A stretch of 33,704 nucleotides of DNA from Flavobacteriales bacterium UBA958 (GTDB lineage: Bacteria; Bacteroidota; Bacteroidia; Flavobacteriales_D; Crocinitomicaceae): the NCBI GenBank assembly GCA_002293045.1, contig DBCM01000105.1, positions 1-33,704 of the forward strand. Reading direction: 5' to 3'. Position 1 is the stretch's first letter. Each line of letters opens with the position of its first letter. The translations under genes were made by a program, and so were the position numbers. Shown here one piece after another: positions 16,035 to 24,395 of this stretch. The notes under the pieces are model-generated. The model did no database searches. It worked only from the letters and a program-made list of their open reading frames with translations, and was not told the DNA's origin.

Positions 16035-16837
16035 AAATGCTACTCCTCGTTACAATCGGTATGCTTAGCATAACTATAAGTTCTTGCGCGCGAAGCAATA
16101 CGGCTTCCATTAATCCCATTGCTCAAGCAACGCCAACAAAACCTATTGTAACGGAACTAATAAATAAAACCTCTTGGATTGATAGCATTCATTCGCAATC
16201 CTGGAGATGGATGTATGGCAAGTATACAACGAACTACACAGATGGAAGCCGAAGTTTTAGTTTTAAAACTAGCTTGAAATGCAGTAAAGATAGCGCGCTA
16301 AATGCCCTTGTGTCCTTTGCGTCAATTCCAATTTTTAATGCCCTAGCCACACCGGACAGTTTAATTTATGTAAATAAAAAAGACCGCTGTTATGGAAAAC
16401 AGCCCATTGCATCTTTCAAAGAACTCCTCGGCGTTGAATTGTCGATGAAGAACATTCAGGAATTATTCTTGGGCTTTCCTTTGGGATACAAAGATTCCGC
16501 GATGTATACCAGCGAATTTAATGCGCTTGGTGACTCAACAACTATGAGTGGAATACTCGACGGCGGAAAACCCATCGAATACCGTTATGGTTCCTCGGTG
16601 AAATCACCTCGTTTGGCCTGGCAACGCCTAATTAGTCCTGAAGATTCAACAGAAGTACTGGTACAATACGATCAATGGGTTAAGCATGGACTCATGGATG
16701 TCCCATCCCTAATTCATGTTTCGATAAAAACTAAAGAACAGAACATTCACGTGATGTTGACGTATGACAAGTTCGAACTGAATAGCCCTCAAGAGATTTA
16801 TATACAAATACCCGACGATTATGCGCCTTGCAAGTAG
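16031..16837 (+). CDS. DUF4292 lipoprotein, LolB-like candidate
   Basis: 268 residues with a lipoprotein signal (ITISSC, C19). The mature chain matches the DUF4292 pattern: a beta-rich N-terminal half with FKTSLKCSKDSALNALVSF, IPIFNALATPDSLIYVNKKDRCYGKQ, then the helix-strand block VELSMKNIQELFLGFPLG and a C-terminal curved-sheet part. DUF4292 is typical of Bacteroidota. Its 'PDSL.YVN....Y' signature and layout recall the LolA/LolB lipoprotein-carrier fold, so a role in outer-membrane lipoprotein insertion is plausible but not shown here. It overlaps the TPR gene by 4 bases and envC by 17. Confidence 0.82.
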   Translation: MKMLLLVTIGMLSITISSCARSNTASINPIAQATPTKPIVTELINKTSWIDSIHSQSWRWMYGKYTTNYTDGSRSFSFKTSLKCSKDSALNALVSFASIPIFNALATPDSLIYVNKKDRCYGKQPIASFKELLGVELSMKNIQELFLGFPLGYKDSAMYTSEFNALGDSTTMSGILDGGKPIEYRYGSSVKSPRLAWQRLISPEDSTEVLVQYDQWVKHGLMDVPSLIHVSIKTKEQNIHVMLTYDKFELNSPQEIYIQIPDDYAPCK

Positions 16838-18098
16838 TTTATTACTCGTGTTTTTCTTTATAGGATTTGGATTTAGTCAGCAAAACCCTGACAATTTAAA
16901 AAAGGAACAGCGGAAGCTTGAAAAGAAAATATCTCAAACGAAATCGCTACTAAAAAAAGTACAAGCAAACTCTAATAATTCATTACACGAGGTTAGGCTC
17001 CTGGATCACCAAATAAAAAGCCGAGAAGCCTTAGTTAGGGTTTTCGATAGTCAGGTAAAAATGGCTGAGATTAAAATACTTCAGAAAAAAAATGATGTAA
17101 GCAGGTTAAAGAAACGATTGGTTAGACTAAAAGATCAATACCGAAAAATGCTTCGTTTTGCCTATAAAAAAAGAAACAATACCGGTCGGCTTATGTTTCT
17201 ACTCTCTGCCAATACATATCAAGAGGCGGTTCGTAGAAATAGTTACCTCAAAAAAGTGGCTCATTTACAGCGACGTCAAGTTGACCTCATAAAACAACAT
17301 CAATCTTTAATTGAGCGAGAAATTGCTCAGATTAATACCGAAAAAACGGAAAAGGAACTCACCTTATATGAAAAAAAAGCAGAAAAAGAAAAAATCGAAG
17401 CGGATAAACAGCAAAAAGAAAAATCCTACTCTAAGCTGAAGAAAGAAGAGGAAAAGTTATTAGTGCAACTCAAGGAAGAAGAAAAAAAGCGTAAAAAGAT
17501 TGAGGGTCAAATTCAATCAGCCATCTTAGCCGAGGCTCGCAAAGAAGAACAACGCAGGAAAGAGAAAGAGAAAGCCAATGTTAAGGCATCAACTCCAACG
17601 GAGGCAAATAAAACCTCCACGAATACGTCCACTCCAACGTATAAACCTGAAACATTATCTTCAGAAGGTACTGTTGCTGGGAAGAACTTTGAATCCAATA
17701 AAGGAGGATTACCTTCCCCGGTAAGCAACGGAACCATTACAAGTCGATTTGGTAAAAACGCACACCCAACGCTAAAAGATGTGTATGAAAACAATAACGG
17801 GATTGACATCTCTTGTAGTGCGGGATCGAGTGTCCGTGCCGTTTATGAGGGGGAAGTGAGCTCTGTGTTCGGCATTGCTGGTGCAGGTAAGGTCGTAATA
17901 ATCAAACATGGAAATTATCGTTCCGTGTATAGCAACTTATCCGCAGTATCGGTCAGTGTTGGTCAAAAAGTAAGCAGTAAACAATCCATAGGGACGCTCA
18001 TAACCGAAGGAAACATATCCACATTACATTTTGAGATCCATAGCGTGAGCGGAATCAACACTACCCCCTTGAATCCCTCCGTTTGGTTGAGTCGTTAG
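16821..18098 (+). CDS. envC: EnvC-like murein hydrolase activator with degenerate LytM (M23) domain
   Basis: 425 residues. A signal peptide (about 1-19, ending GFSQ) precedes a long charged coiled coil (about 22-245), a Ser/Thr-rich linker, and a C-terminal LytM/M23 domain (about 293-425: SRFGKNAHPTLKDVYENNNGID...VIIKHGNYRSVYSNL...LHFEIHSV). In active M23 enzymes the first metal His precedes the GIDI strand and another lies in the Y-x-HL motif; here both positions are Asn (NNNGID, YSNL). Only the HFEI histidine remains, so the domain is probably non-catalytic and activates an amidase, as E. coli EnvC does for AmiA/AmiB. It is the last gene of the dut operon. Its final 75 bases overlap the convergent ligase gene. 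Confidence 0.92.
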   Translation: MRLASSLLLVFFFIGFGFSQQNPDNLKKEQRKLEKKISQTKSLLKKVQANSNNSLHEVRLLDHQIKSREALVRVFDSQVKMAEIKILQKKNDVSRLKKRLVRLKDQYRKMLRFAYKKRNNTGRLMFLLSANTYQEAVRRNSYLKKVAHLQRRQVDLIKQHQSLIEREIAQINTEKTEKELTLYEKKAEKEKIEADKQQKEKSYSKLKKEEEKLLVQLKEEEKKRKKIEGQIQSAILAEARKEEQRRKEKEKANVKASTPTEANKTSTNTSTPTYKPETLSSEGTVAGKNFESNKGGLPSPVSNGTITSRFGKNAHPTLKDVYENNNGIDISCSAGSSVRAVYEGEVSSVFGIAGAGKVVIIKHGNYRSVYSNLSAVSVSVGQKVSSKQSIGTLITEGNISTLHFEIHSVSGINTTPLNPSVWLSR

Positions 18099-19532
18099 GC
18101 GACTATTTAGCAAGAATAACACTGCAATCATGCCATAAACGGGTACTGCGGCTTTATCTGTATCTAAAAAATTATTCAAAAATGCGTGAATAAAATAGGT
18201 AGAAACAGAAAATAACATGCCCAATCCAATGATGAAGAACGAATGATTTACGCCCCGAGCACGCTGGATGAAGGTTAATAAATAATAAAACACGCCCCCA
18301 ACAAAGAGGATAAACAGTACAAAACCCAATAATCCGGTTTCTGACAACGCACTTAAATACTCACTATGTGCATTCCCCATATCTCCAAAGTTTGTCGAAA
18401 TAATTGTTAAATTTTCCGGCTCTTGAAAGCGTGCATATTCAAAGGCATATGTGGCGGGGCCGAAACCAAAAACAGGACGTTCTTTGAACATTTCAAGGGC
18501 GCAAGACCACCGATTAATGCGTTCTAAATTCGATGCATCCGTTGTAACATTTGCGGCGCTTTGAAGCCGTTCATCAAATGCCTCTGTGGTATGTTCTGTT
18601 TTATTTCTTGCTAATTCCATTTGAATTGAATCTTGCTTCCAAAACAGAACCCCAAAAGCAACAATTGCCAGCGCTAACACATAGGTAAATCTTACCTTAA
18701 AAAATACCAGTAAAGAAACTACCAAGGCACCAAAGACGCTCAACCATGCCGCTCGCGTATATGAAAAATATAAGCCTAATAAAATGATTAAAAAGAGTAC
18801 CCCTAAAATTAGGGTAGATAAAGGAGTCTGTTTTTTCATCAAAAACAACATAACAGGAAAAGGAAAAACTAGGGCTACAGCCGCTCCATAAATGGTGTGA
18901 TCCTTATAAAACGGTGACATCACCCAATGGCTTTCTTTTTCACCAAACCCATAGCTGGCATGGTTTAACAGTGTATAAACAATGACCAAGGTCGTCCCTA
19001 TGGTTAAGAGCCAGAAAAACCGTGGTACAGCGCCTTTCTTTGACAATAGAACTGGACCAAAAAACAAGATCGGAATAAGAAACCAAAGTCGAGATAATAG
19101 GGATTTGAAAGAAACCAGTGGGTTAGTGCTCGTCACGCTACAAATCACTAACCACGCTAAGTAACCCAAAAGCATTAAAATAAGCGGATGTTTAAAAAAG
19201 CCATGGTCGATAATGGAGGCTTTTAATTGATAATAAACGAGTAAGAGCATGATGCCAAAAAGCAAGGGTTCTGTGGGCAGAAACAAGCCAAATTGATCGG
19301 TATATTCTTCGATATTTACAGAAAGTGGCGTGAAAAAGACAATGGATTGAAATAAAAAATCGATGTGGTAAATAGCCACGTATAATACAGCAAGAAACAC
19401 AGGAATAGACAACAGATAAAGCCAATCGAAATAAAACGCTAAGCCCATGAGTAAGCCCACAAGGCCTCCTGCAATGATTGCTCCAATCGATTTCACACTT
19501 AAGAAGCCCGAAGTTCGTTGTATTTCTCCCAC
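18024..19532 (-). CDS. O-antigen ligase/polymerase-family membrane protein (Wzy/WaaL-like)
   Basis: 502 residues with about 10-12 hydrophobic helices and one larger periplasmic loop. Diagnostic Wzy_C-type features: YFSYTRAAWLSVF, the loop with MFKERPVFGFGPATYAFEY, and NAHSEYLSALSETGLLGFVLFI. Such proteins polymerise repeat units or ligate a glycan to a lipid or protein carrier at the periplasmic face of the inner membrane. The last ~25 residues follow the final helix (AVLFLLNSR) and are encoded antisense to the conserved end of envC, so they look like a read-through tail. The 5' end overlaps the Wzz-like gene by 34 bases, suggesting coupled translation. Confidence 0.88.
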   Translation of the reverse strand: MGEIQRTSGFLSVKSIGAIIAGGLVGLLMGLAFYFDWLYLLSIPVFLAVLYVAIYHIDFLFQSIVFFTPLSVNIEEYTDQFGLFLPTEPLLFGIMLLLVYYQLKASIIDHGFFKHPLILMLLGYLAWLVICSVTSTNPLVSFKSLLSRLWFLIPILFFGPVLLSKKGAVPRFFWLLTIGTTLVIVYTLLNHASYGFGEKESHWVMSPFYKDHTIYGAAVALVFPFPVMLFLMKKQTPLSTLILGVLFLIILLGLYFSYTRAAWLSVFGALVVSLLVFFKVRFTYVLALAIVAFGVLFWKQDSIQMELARNKTEHTTEAFDERLQSAANVTTDASNLERINRWSCALEMFKERPVFGFGPATYAFEYARFQEPENLTIISTNFGDMGNAHSEYLSALSETGLLGFVLFILFVGGVFYYLLTFIQRARGVNHSFFIIGLGMLFSVSTYFIHAFLNNFLDTDKAAVPVYGMIAVLFLLNSRLTTQPNGGIQGGSVDSAHAMDLKM

Positions 19533-20491
19533 AACAACAGTGAAAAAAGACCAATAAAAAATGCGGCCAACGTAGAAACTAGAATTATTACCGCGCGCTT
19601 TGGTTTTTCCTTTTTATCCGCTTTCACCGCTCGTTCTACAATAAACTTATGATTAAACCTGGCATGGGCATCAGATTCCGCTTGTTCGTAAGAAATATTA
19701 AAATCCTCAATTTTTACAATCTTCTCATTTCTCATGTATTCGAGTCCATCATACATTGCCCCATACTTCATATTGATGTCAATCTTCTTTTTTAACTCCG
19801 CTCGATCCGTTGGGTTTTTTGAATCCACATATGCCTGAAATAAATTTGAGCGCACATCTAACGCAATCACTCCTAAATCCGCCAAGCTGTCTAATTTCTT
19901 TAAAATTGCATCCCGATCCCGTTTCATTTGTGCCAATTTTCGCTCATTCACCTTGAATGCCGGAATGGTCCGCTCCCCTATCATTTCATTCTTTACCGTA
20001 TCGATTAAATCCACGATTTTATTTGCAATCTTGGCTGCTAACTCCGGGTTCTCATCAAGCACATCGATTCGAATTGAACCGAAACGGGTGCGATTGAACG
20101 AAATGTGATTATTGTAGGCTTCATTTAATTTGAACTGTTTATTTGCGCCTGTTGGATCAATTTCGTAATGTTTCATAAGTTGAAATTCAGACACCACTTT
20201 ATCGCGGATCCGCGAACTTTGAAGGATTTGAACCAGTTGTTCTGCCTGCTCTTCTTCTCCAAAATCCATGGCTGCTGCCTTTGCATTACGTTGTTCAGAA
20301 AACGAAACACTGCTCGTAGCCGCAGGAAAGACAATAGCTGTGCTTAAATATAATGGCGTCATTAAAAAGGCAATAACACCAGAAAGTACTGCGGCAGAGG
20401 CGGTAAATACAAACAATTTTTTACGATTAATCCAAATAAATTGAATCAAACCCTTGCTTGCGTTTTTTAACTCCTCTTGTTGATTACTCAT
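19499..20491 (-). CDS. Wzz-like polysaccharide chain-length/co-polymerase protein
   Basis: 330 residues with the polysaccharide co-polymerase layout: a short cytosolic N-terminus, a helix at about 28-48, a large periplasmic domain rich in coiled coil (YNNHISFNRTRFGSIRIDVLDENPELAAKIANKIVDLID is the Wzz-typical stretch), and a second helix at about 304-322 followed by a short tail. There is no kinase domain. It should set glycan chain length together with the ligase/polymerase encoded immediately downstream. A near-consensus -7 box (TATCTTCG, one mismatch, 20511-20518) lies 19 bases upstream, so it may have its own promoter in the 67-base gap after the flippase gene. Confidence 0.88.
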   Translation of the reverse strand: MSNQQEELKNASKGLIQFIWINRKKLFVFTASAAVLSGVIAFLMTPLYLSTAIVFPAATSSVSFSEQRNAKAAAMDFGEEEQAEQLVQILQSSRIRDKVVSEFQLMKHYEIDPTGANKQFKLNEAYNNHISFNRTRFGSIRIDVLDENPELAAKIANKIVDLIDTVKNEMIGERTIPAFKVNERKLAQMKRDRDAILKKLDSLADLGVIALDVRSNLFQAYVDSKNPTDRAELKKKIDINMKYGAMYDGLEYMRNEKIVKIEDFNISYEQAESDAHARFNHKFIVERAVKADKKEKPKRAVIILVSTLAAFFIGLFSLLLWEKYNELRAS

Positions 20492-20558
20492 ATACTGAAA
20501 TATTGTGCTGCGAAGATACAGCTATTCAAAGACTTGTAAAAACGATTAATTCCCAATA

Positions 20559-22007
20559 TTATTGGATATCTTCTTTTAGCTGCCAAATTTGACGCAAGGA
20601 TTTCAGATCGATGATGGAATAAGCAAAGGAAAAAACCAGCACCAAAATAAGGTCTACAATCAGGGCTTGAGACTCCGGAATATTCGGCTGTACTAACCAT
20701 TTAATTCCATAAAGGGAGCTAACTAGCATAACAAATGCAACAAGGGACCTTGCAGAAAAAAATACGTTTAATCTTTTATAGGAGATAACTACTAATACTG
20801 TGGAGACAACTCCTTGTGTTATAAATGCTGAAATCGCGCATCCAATAGCGCCAAGTTTGGGAATTAAAATCAAATTGCTCAAGACGGAAACGAGAACTCC
20901 AAGGAGCGCTGTGAGGTTTAATAAATTCAAATTACCCCCTGCCGTCAACAAGGTGCCGAAAATAAAATTAAAACTCATGGCAGTAAACGCCATCATTAAA
21001 TATTGAAAAACCAAAATCGAGGCAGAATCAACCTTATCGCCATAAATTAGATGGAGAAAATAAGACCCATGATAACTCACAATAAATAAAATCCCTAGGG
21101 AGCCTCCCACCAATAATTTCCCGGTGATTTGTACAAGTTCCAACAACTCGTTACTTTTTTGATGAAGCATCCTGCTGAAAACAGGAAAAAGTAAGCCTGC
21201 AAAAATCATCCCCAACATATAAAGCGCATCCAAGAGGCGATATCCCTGTGCATAAACTCCGGCTTGATAATTCCCCGCAGCAGAAATTTGTTTAAGCAAG
21301 ACAACATCTGACCGATTATATAACAACATCAAGAGTACCAATAACGCGAATGGGAAGCTACGGGTTAGCACATCTCGGATATATACCTTATCAAATGTCG
21401 GCACTAGACTCTTTATCTGTGTTCTCAGCAACCAGATTGCAGTGAATAAGGTTAACGCGTAGCCAAGGGTTTGCGCCAACACAAAATTAAAAATAGTAAT
21501 GCTTGGGATGGAAAATAAAAGAGCGGCACCCATGATCAAGATTAATATCGCGCGATCAAGTACAGAAATTAAGCTATCCGTTCTAAACAAATGTAAGCCC
21601 GAGAATAAACTGCGAATGAAGGCAATCGATTGAATTAAAAATTGATTAAACACTAAAAGTGTTAACAAGGTAAATTGCCCTGAACCTAAGTTAAACATCC
21701 AGGCGCTCCCGTAAACGAGCACTACATACAAAAGGAAAAGTAATAGCCTAAGATAGAAGACTTTACTCACATGTTGATTCAAGTGTGTGGTGTCTTGCGC
21801 AATAAATCGAGTAGTGAAGTTATTAATGCCAAGGTCTAAAAAAATATTAAACACAAGGCTGAGCGATAGCAGCACAAAATACTGCCCATATGCCTCATTG
21901 CCCAATACACGCTGTACGCCAGCATCAATGACCAACACAGAAAAGGGTTTAATCAGCAGGTTAAGGAAAAGAGACAGTGCCAAACTCGAAAAGAACCGCT
22001 TTTGCAT
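20559..22007 (-). CDS. Polysaccharide flippase (Wzx/MATE-like, MOP superfamily)
   Basis: 482 residues with about 12-14 hydrophobic helices. The N-terminal block (SLALSLFLNLLIKPFSVLVIDAGVQRVLGNEAYGQYFVLLSL) and the motif around LGINNFTTRFIAQD match the Polysacc_synt family that flips lipid-linked glycan units across the inner membrane. The start at 22007 lies 16 bases after the response-regulator stop, so it could be read through from the two-component genes; a perfect -7 box in that gap suggests a separate promoter too. Confidence 0.9.
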   Translation of the reverse strand: MQKRFFSSLALSLFLNLLIKPFSVLVIDAGVQRVLGNEAYGQYFVLLSLSLVFNIFLDLGINNFTTRFIAQDTTHLNQHVSKVFYLRLLLFLLYVVLVYGSAWMFNLGSGQFTLLTLLVFNQFLIQSIAFIRSLFSGLHLFRTDSLISVLDRAILILIMGAALLFSIPSITIFNFVLAQTLGYALTLFTAIWLLRTQIKSLVPTFDKVYIRDVLTRSFPFALLVLLMLLYNRSDVVLLKQISAAGNYQAGVYAQGYRLLDALYMLGMIFAGLLFPVFSRMLHQKSNELLELVQITGKLLVGGSLGILFIVSYHGSYFLHLIYGDKVDSASILVFQYLMMAFTAMSFNFIFGTLLTAGGNLNLLNLTALLGVLVSVLSNLILIPKLGAIGCAISAFITQGVVSTVLVVISYKRLNVFFSARSLVAFVMLVSSLYGIKWLVQPNIPESQALIVDLILVLVFSFAYSIIDLKSLRQIWQLKEDIQ

Positions 22008-22011
22008 GCCT

Positions 22012-22019
22012 CAAAGGTA
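22012..22019 (-). promoter_or_regulatory. -7 promoter box upstream of the flippase gene
   Basis: Reads TACCTTTG on the - strand, a perfect TAnnTTTG. It lies wholly in the 16-base gap between the response regulator and the flippase, ending 4 bases before the flippase ATG, which predicts a leaderless transcript if it is used. Confidence 0.5.
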
Positions 22020-22023
22020 GCAG

Positions 22024-22713
22024 TTATTTAATAATCAATTTAAAGCCTATTCCATGGATATTCATGATTTCAATGGCTGGGTCTTCACTGAGTAACTTTC
22101 TGAGTTTCGCAATGTAAACGTCCATGCTCCTTCCATTAAAGTAATTATCATCTCCCCATACGGCTCTAAGCGTGGCTTGCCGATCAAGAACTTCATTTAC
22201 ATTTCTTGCCAATAGGGTAAGCAGTGCGTTTTCTTTCGTGGTAAGTTTCTTTTCCCCTGTACTGGAATAAAGTATGCTTTTATGAGGGTCAAATGCTAAG
22301 GCTCCAATGCTTAGTTTTTCTGTTTTCGCAGAAGAAGCATCGCCCACCCTTCGTATGATTGCTTGGATTCGAGCAATTAGCTCTTCCATAGCAAAGGGTT
22401 TTGTAAGATAATCATCCGCCCCTACCTCAAAGCCTTTAAGCTTATCATCCTTCATGCTCTTGGCGGTTAAAAAAAGGATGGGTGTTTTTTTGTCGGTCAA
22501 TCTAATTTCCTTAGCCACAGAAAACCCGTCTTTCTCGGGCATCATAACGTCTAAAATTATAAAGTCAATGGTATTAGTAAATGACCGGTAATAGGAAATC
22601 GCTTCCTCACCATTTTTTACCCACTTGGTTTGAAACCCTTTAGAATTTAAAAAAGTGGTGAGTAAGGTTCCCAAGTTCTCATCGTCTTCTGCTAATAAAA
22701 AATGTTGTTTCAT
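22024..22713 (-). CDS. OmpR/PhoB-family response regulator
   Basis: 229 residues. The receiver domain (1-120) has the acidic pair E9/D10/D11, the phospho-acceptor D55 in FIILDVMMPEKDG, the conserved Thr in FLTAKS and the Lys in DYLTKPF. The C-terminal winged-helix domain (about 130-229) ends with the recognition-helix region NGRSMDVYIAKLRKLL and the wing GIGFKLI. It is the partner of the histidine kinase 7 bases upstream and resembles Bacteroidota RprY-type regulators. Targets are unknown; the polysaccharide genes immediately downstream are obvious candidates. Confidence 0.96.
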   Translation of the reverse strand: MKQHFLLAEDDENLGTLLTTFLNSKGFQTKWVKNGEEAISYYRSFTNTIDFIILDVMMPEKDGFSVAKEIRLTDKKTPILFLTAKSMKDDKLKGFEVGADDYLTKPFAMEELIARIQAIIRRVGDASSAKTEKLSIGALAFDPHKSILYSSTGEKKLTTKENALLTLLARNVNEVLDRQATLRAVWGDDNYFNGRSMDVYIAKLRKLLSEDPAIEIMNIHGIGFKLIIK

Positions 22714-22720
22714 TGTTTTT

Positions 22721-24334
22721 TTATTTAAAGATTACTTCAAATACCGTTCCTTTTTGTTCTTCGCTCGTTACATTTATTTTCCAACCGTGGGCATCGGAGA
22801 TTGCTTTCACGTAACTCAATCCTAATCCAAACCCTTTTACGTTGTGTATATTGCCTGTTGGCACACGGTATAAATTATCGAAGATTTTAGGCAGGTACTC
22901 TTTAGGAATTCCCATTCCACGGTCCTTAACGAATAAATGAATGTTATTATTTTGATAACTGATTAAAATATTAATGTCGGGATCCTCTGGAGAATATTTG
23001 ATCGCGTTGTCTAGTAGATTCGCAATTAAATTTGTGAGGTGTAATTTATCTGCTAAAAACATCACGGGATCTCCCTTTTGTTCAACCAGGATGGAGGCCC
23101 GTTTTGACTTATTGAACAATGCTACATTAACCTGATTTTGAATGATTTCATGCAGATTGATTGGTTCTTTGTGAAGTACCAAATCTCCTTTGGAAATCAA
23201 AGCACTCTGAAGTATTCCTTCGACTAAATTTCCAAGCCGTTTATTCTCTTCAGCGATCATTTGTATGTAGGGTGAAATTTCTTGGGACGACGTCGCAGAA
23301 ACAACATCCGTATCATTAAGTGCTTGACACGCTAACGATATCGTTGAAATGGGTGTTTTAAACTCATGCGTCATATTAGAAATAAAATTGGATTTTATTT
23401 CAGACACTACTTTTTGTTCCTTAATGGTTCGGATTAGAAAAAACAAGGTTGAACTCATCAAAATCCCAAGTAGGCCTGTGATAATGAAGTAAGATTTCAT
23501 TCCTTTTAATAGAAACGACCGTTCTTTTGGGAAGTAAACGGTTAAAAATAGTTTTTCATTGATCTTATCTGTTGGGAAGAGTTCAGTACTAAATCCTTTT
23601 GTGGGTTGATTTCCTGTGGCATAATTTAAATTGGCTTCGGAAAAAGCCAAGGGTCCCCCTTGCTCTAGAGAAATAGTGAATTTATATTTCCTAGGCAATT
23701 CTTGCCTTCCGAGTTCGTTAACAATAATCGAATCGATTAGGGCTAATTTGATGCGTTCTTGCGGTTTGTTGTACACATTTTCCTTAAACGCCTGGAGCAT
23801 GAGCTCATTCATGAATTTGGCTTTTTTAAAAATGTGTTGCAATAACTTCTGGTTTAAGTGAATCGTTATGTTATCGGAGACGGGGTTGCTGCCATTTTTT
23901 GAGGAGGAAACAAAATCCTGTAATTGACGAACATCTTTTATGAGGGTTGTTTGTTCTGTTCTTACTCCTGAAAGCGTATCGCGAGTGGAGCCTTTAATTA
24001 CAATGTAGGGTTCAATTCTATTATTTATGATAATGCTCGTGTCCTTAATAGAAACCTGTTGATTCGAGGCCATCATCCCCTCAAATTCACGTTCGAGTAT
24101 TTTTTTGTATTGGGCGCTAAAGTCTTGACGAATGATCGCATTATAGCGTTGGTTATCCACCAGTTTTTCGTGTATGTATCCTATTTTTTCAATGCATCGA
24201 AAGGCTTCATTGTTGAATTGTGCTTTCTTTTGACTGTATAATTGCACCAATTGAAATACTTCATATAGTCCAAGAACTCCAACCAAAACAATGGCGGAAA
24301 TCGTTAATGCCTTAATTCGTACTTTATTTATCAC
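22721..24334 (-). CDS. Membrane sensor histidine kinase
   Basis: 537 residues: a first helix at about 10-30, a periplasmic sensor region of about 250 residues with no domain I recognise, a second helix at about 283-303, then a HisKA domain with H323 in NMTHEFKTPISTI and an HATPase_c domain with the N box (NLLDNAIKYS), G1 (DRGMGIP), F box and G2 (GFGLGLSYVKAI). There is no obvious HAMP domain between helix 2 and the H box. It precedes its response regulator by 7 bases and resembles Bacteroidota RprX-type kinases. No perfect -7 box is visible in the 61 bases upstream. Confidence 0.95.
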   Translation of the reverse strand: MINKVRIKALTISAIVLVGVLGLYEVFQLVQLYSQKKAQFNNEAFRCIEKIGYIHEKLVDNQRYNAIIRQDFSAQYKKILEREFEGMMASNQQVSIKDTSIIINNRIEPYIVIKGSTRDTLSGVRTEQTTLIKDVRQLQDFVSSSKNGSNPVSDNITIHLNQKLLQHIFKKAKFMNELMLQAFKENVYNKPQERIKLALIDSIIVNELGRQELPRKYKFTISLEQGGPLAFSEANLNYATGNQPTKGFSTELFPTDKINEKLFLTVYFPKERSFLLKGMKSYFIITGLLGILMSSTLFFLIRTIKEQKVVSEIKSNFISNMTHEFKTPISTISLACQALNDTDVVSATSSQEISPYIQMIAEENKRLGNLVEGILQSALISKGDLVLHKEPINLHEIIQNQVNVALFNKSKRASILVEQKGDPVMFLADKLHLTNLIANLLDNAIKYSPEDPDINILISYQNNNIHLFVKDRGMGIPKEYLPKIFDNLYRVPTGNIHNVKGFGLGLSYVKAISDAHGWKINVTSEEQKGTVFEVIFK

Positions 24335-24372
24335 AATAAGGCACTAAGATGCACATGAAAAAAAGAAATAAG

Positions 24373-24388
24373 AAACGGATTAACGTTT
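24373..24388. terminator. Weak possible terminator between the 816-aa adhesin and the kinase gene
   Basis: A 5-bp stem (AAACG / CGTTT) with loop GATTAA, 8 bases past the adhesin stop on the - strand and followed there by a pyrimidine/T-rich stretch (TTCTTATTTCTTTTTTT). The stem is short and AT-rich, so efficiency is doubtful. Confidence 0.3.
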
Positions 24389-24395
24389 TTTAAGA

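Noticed and set aside
20552..20564. CCAAT-ATT-ATTGG hairpin near the end of the flippase gene as a terminator
   Set aside because: Only a 5-bp AT-rich stem with a 3-base loop overlapping the coding end, and no U-tract after it in the gene's direction.
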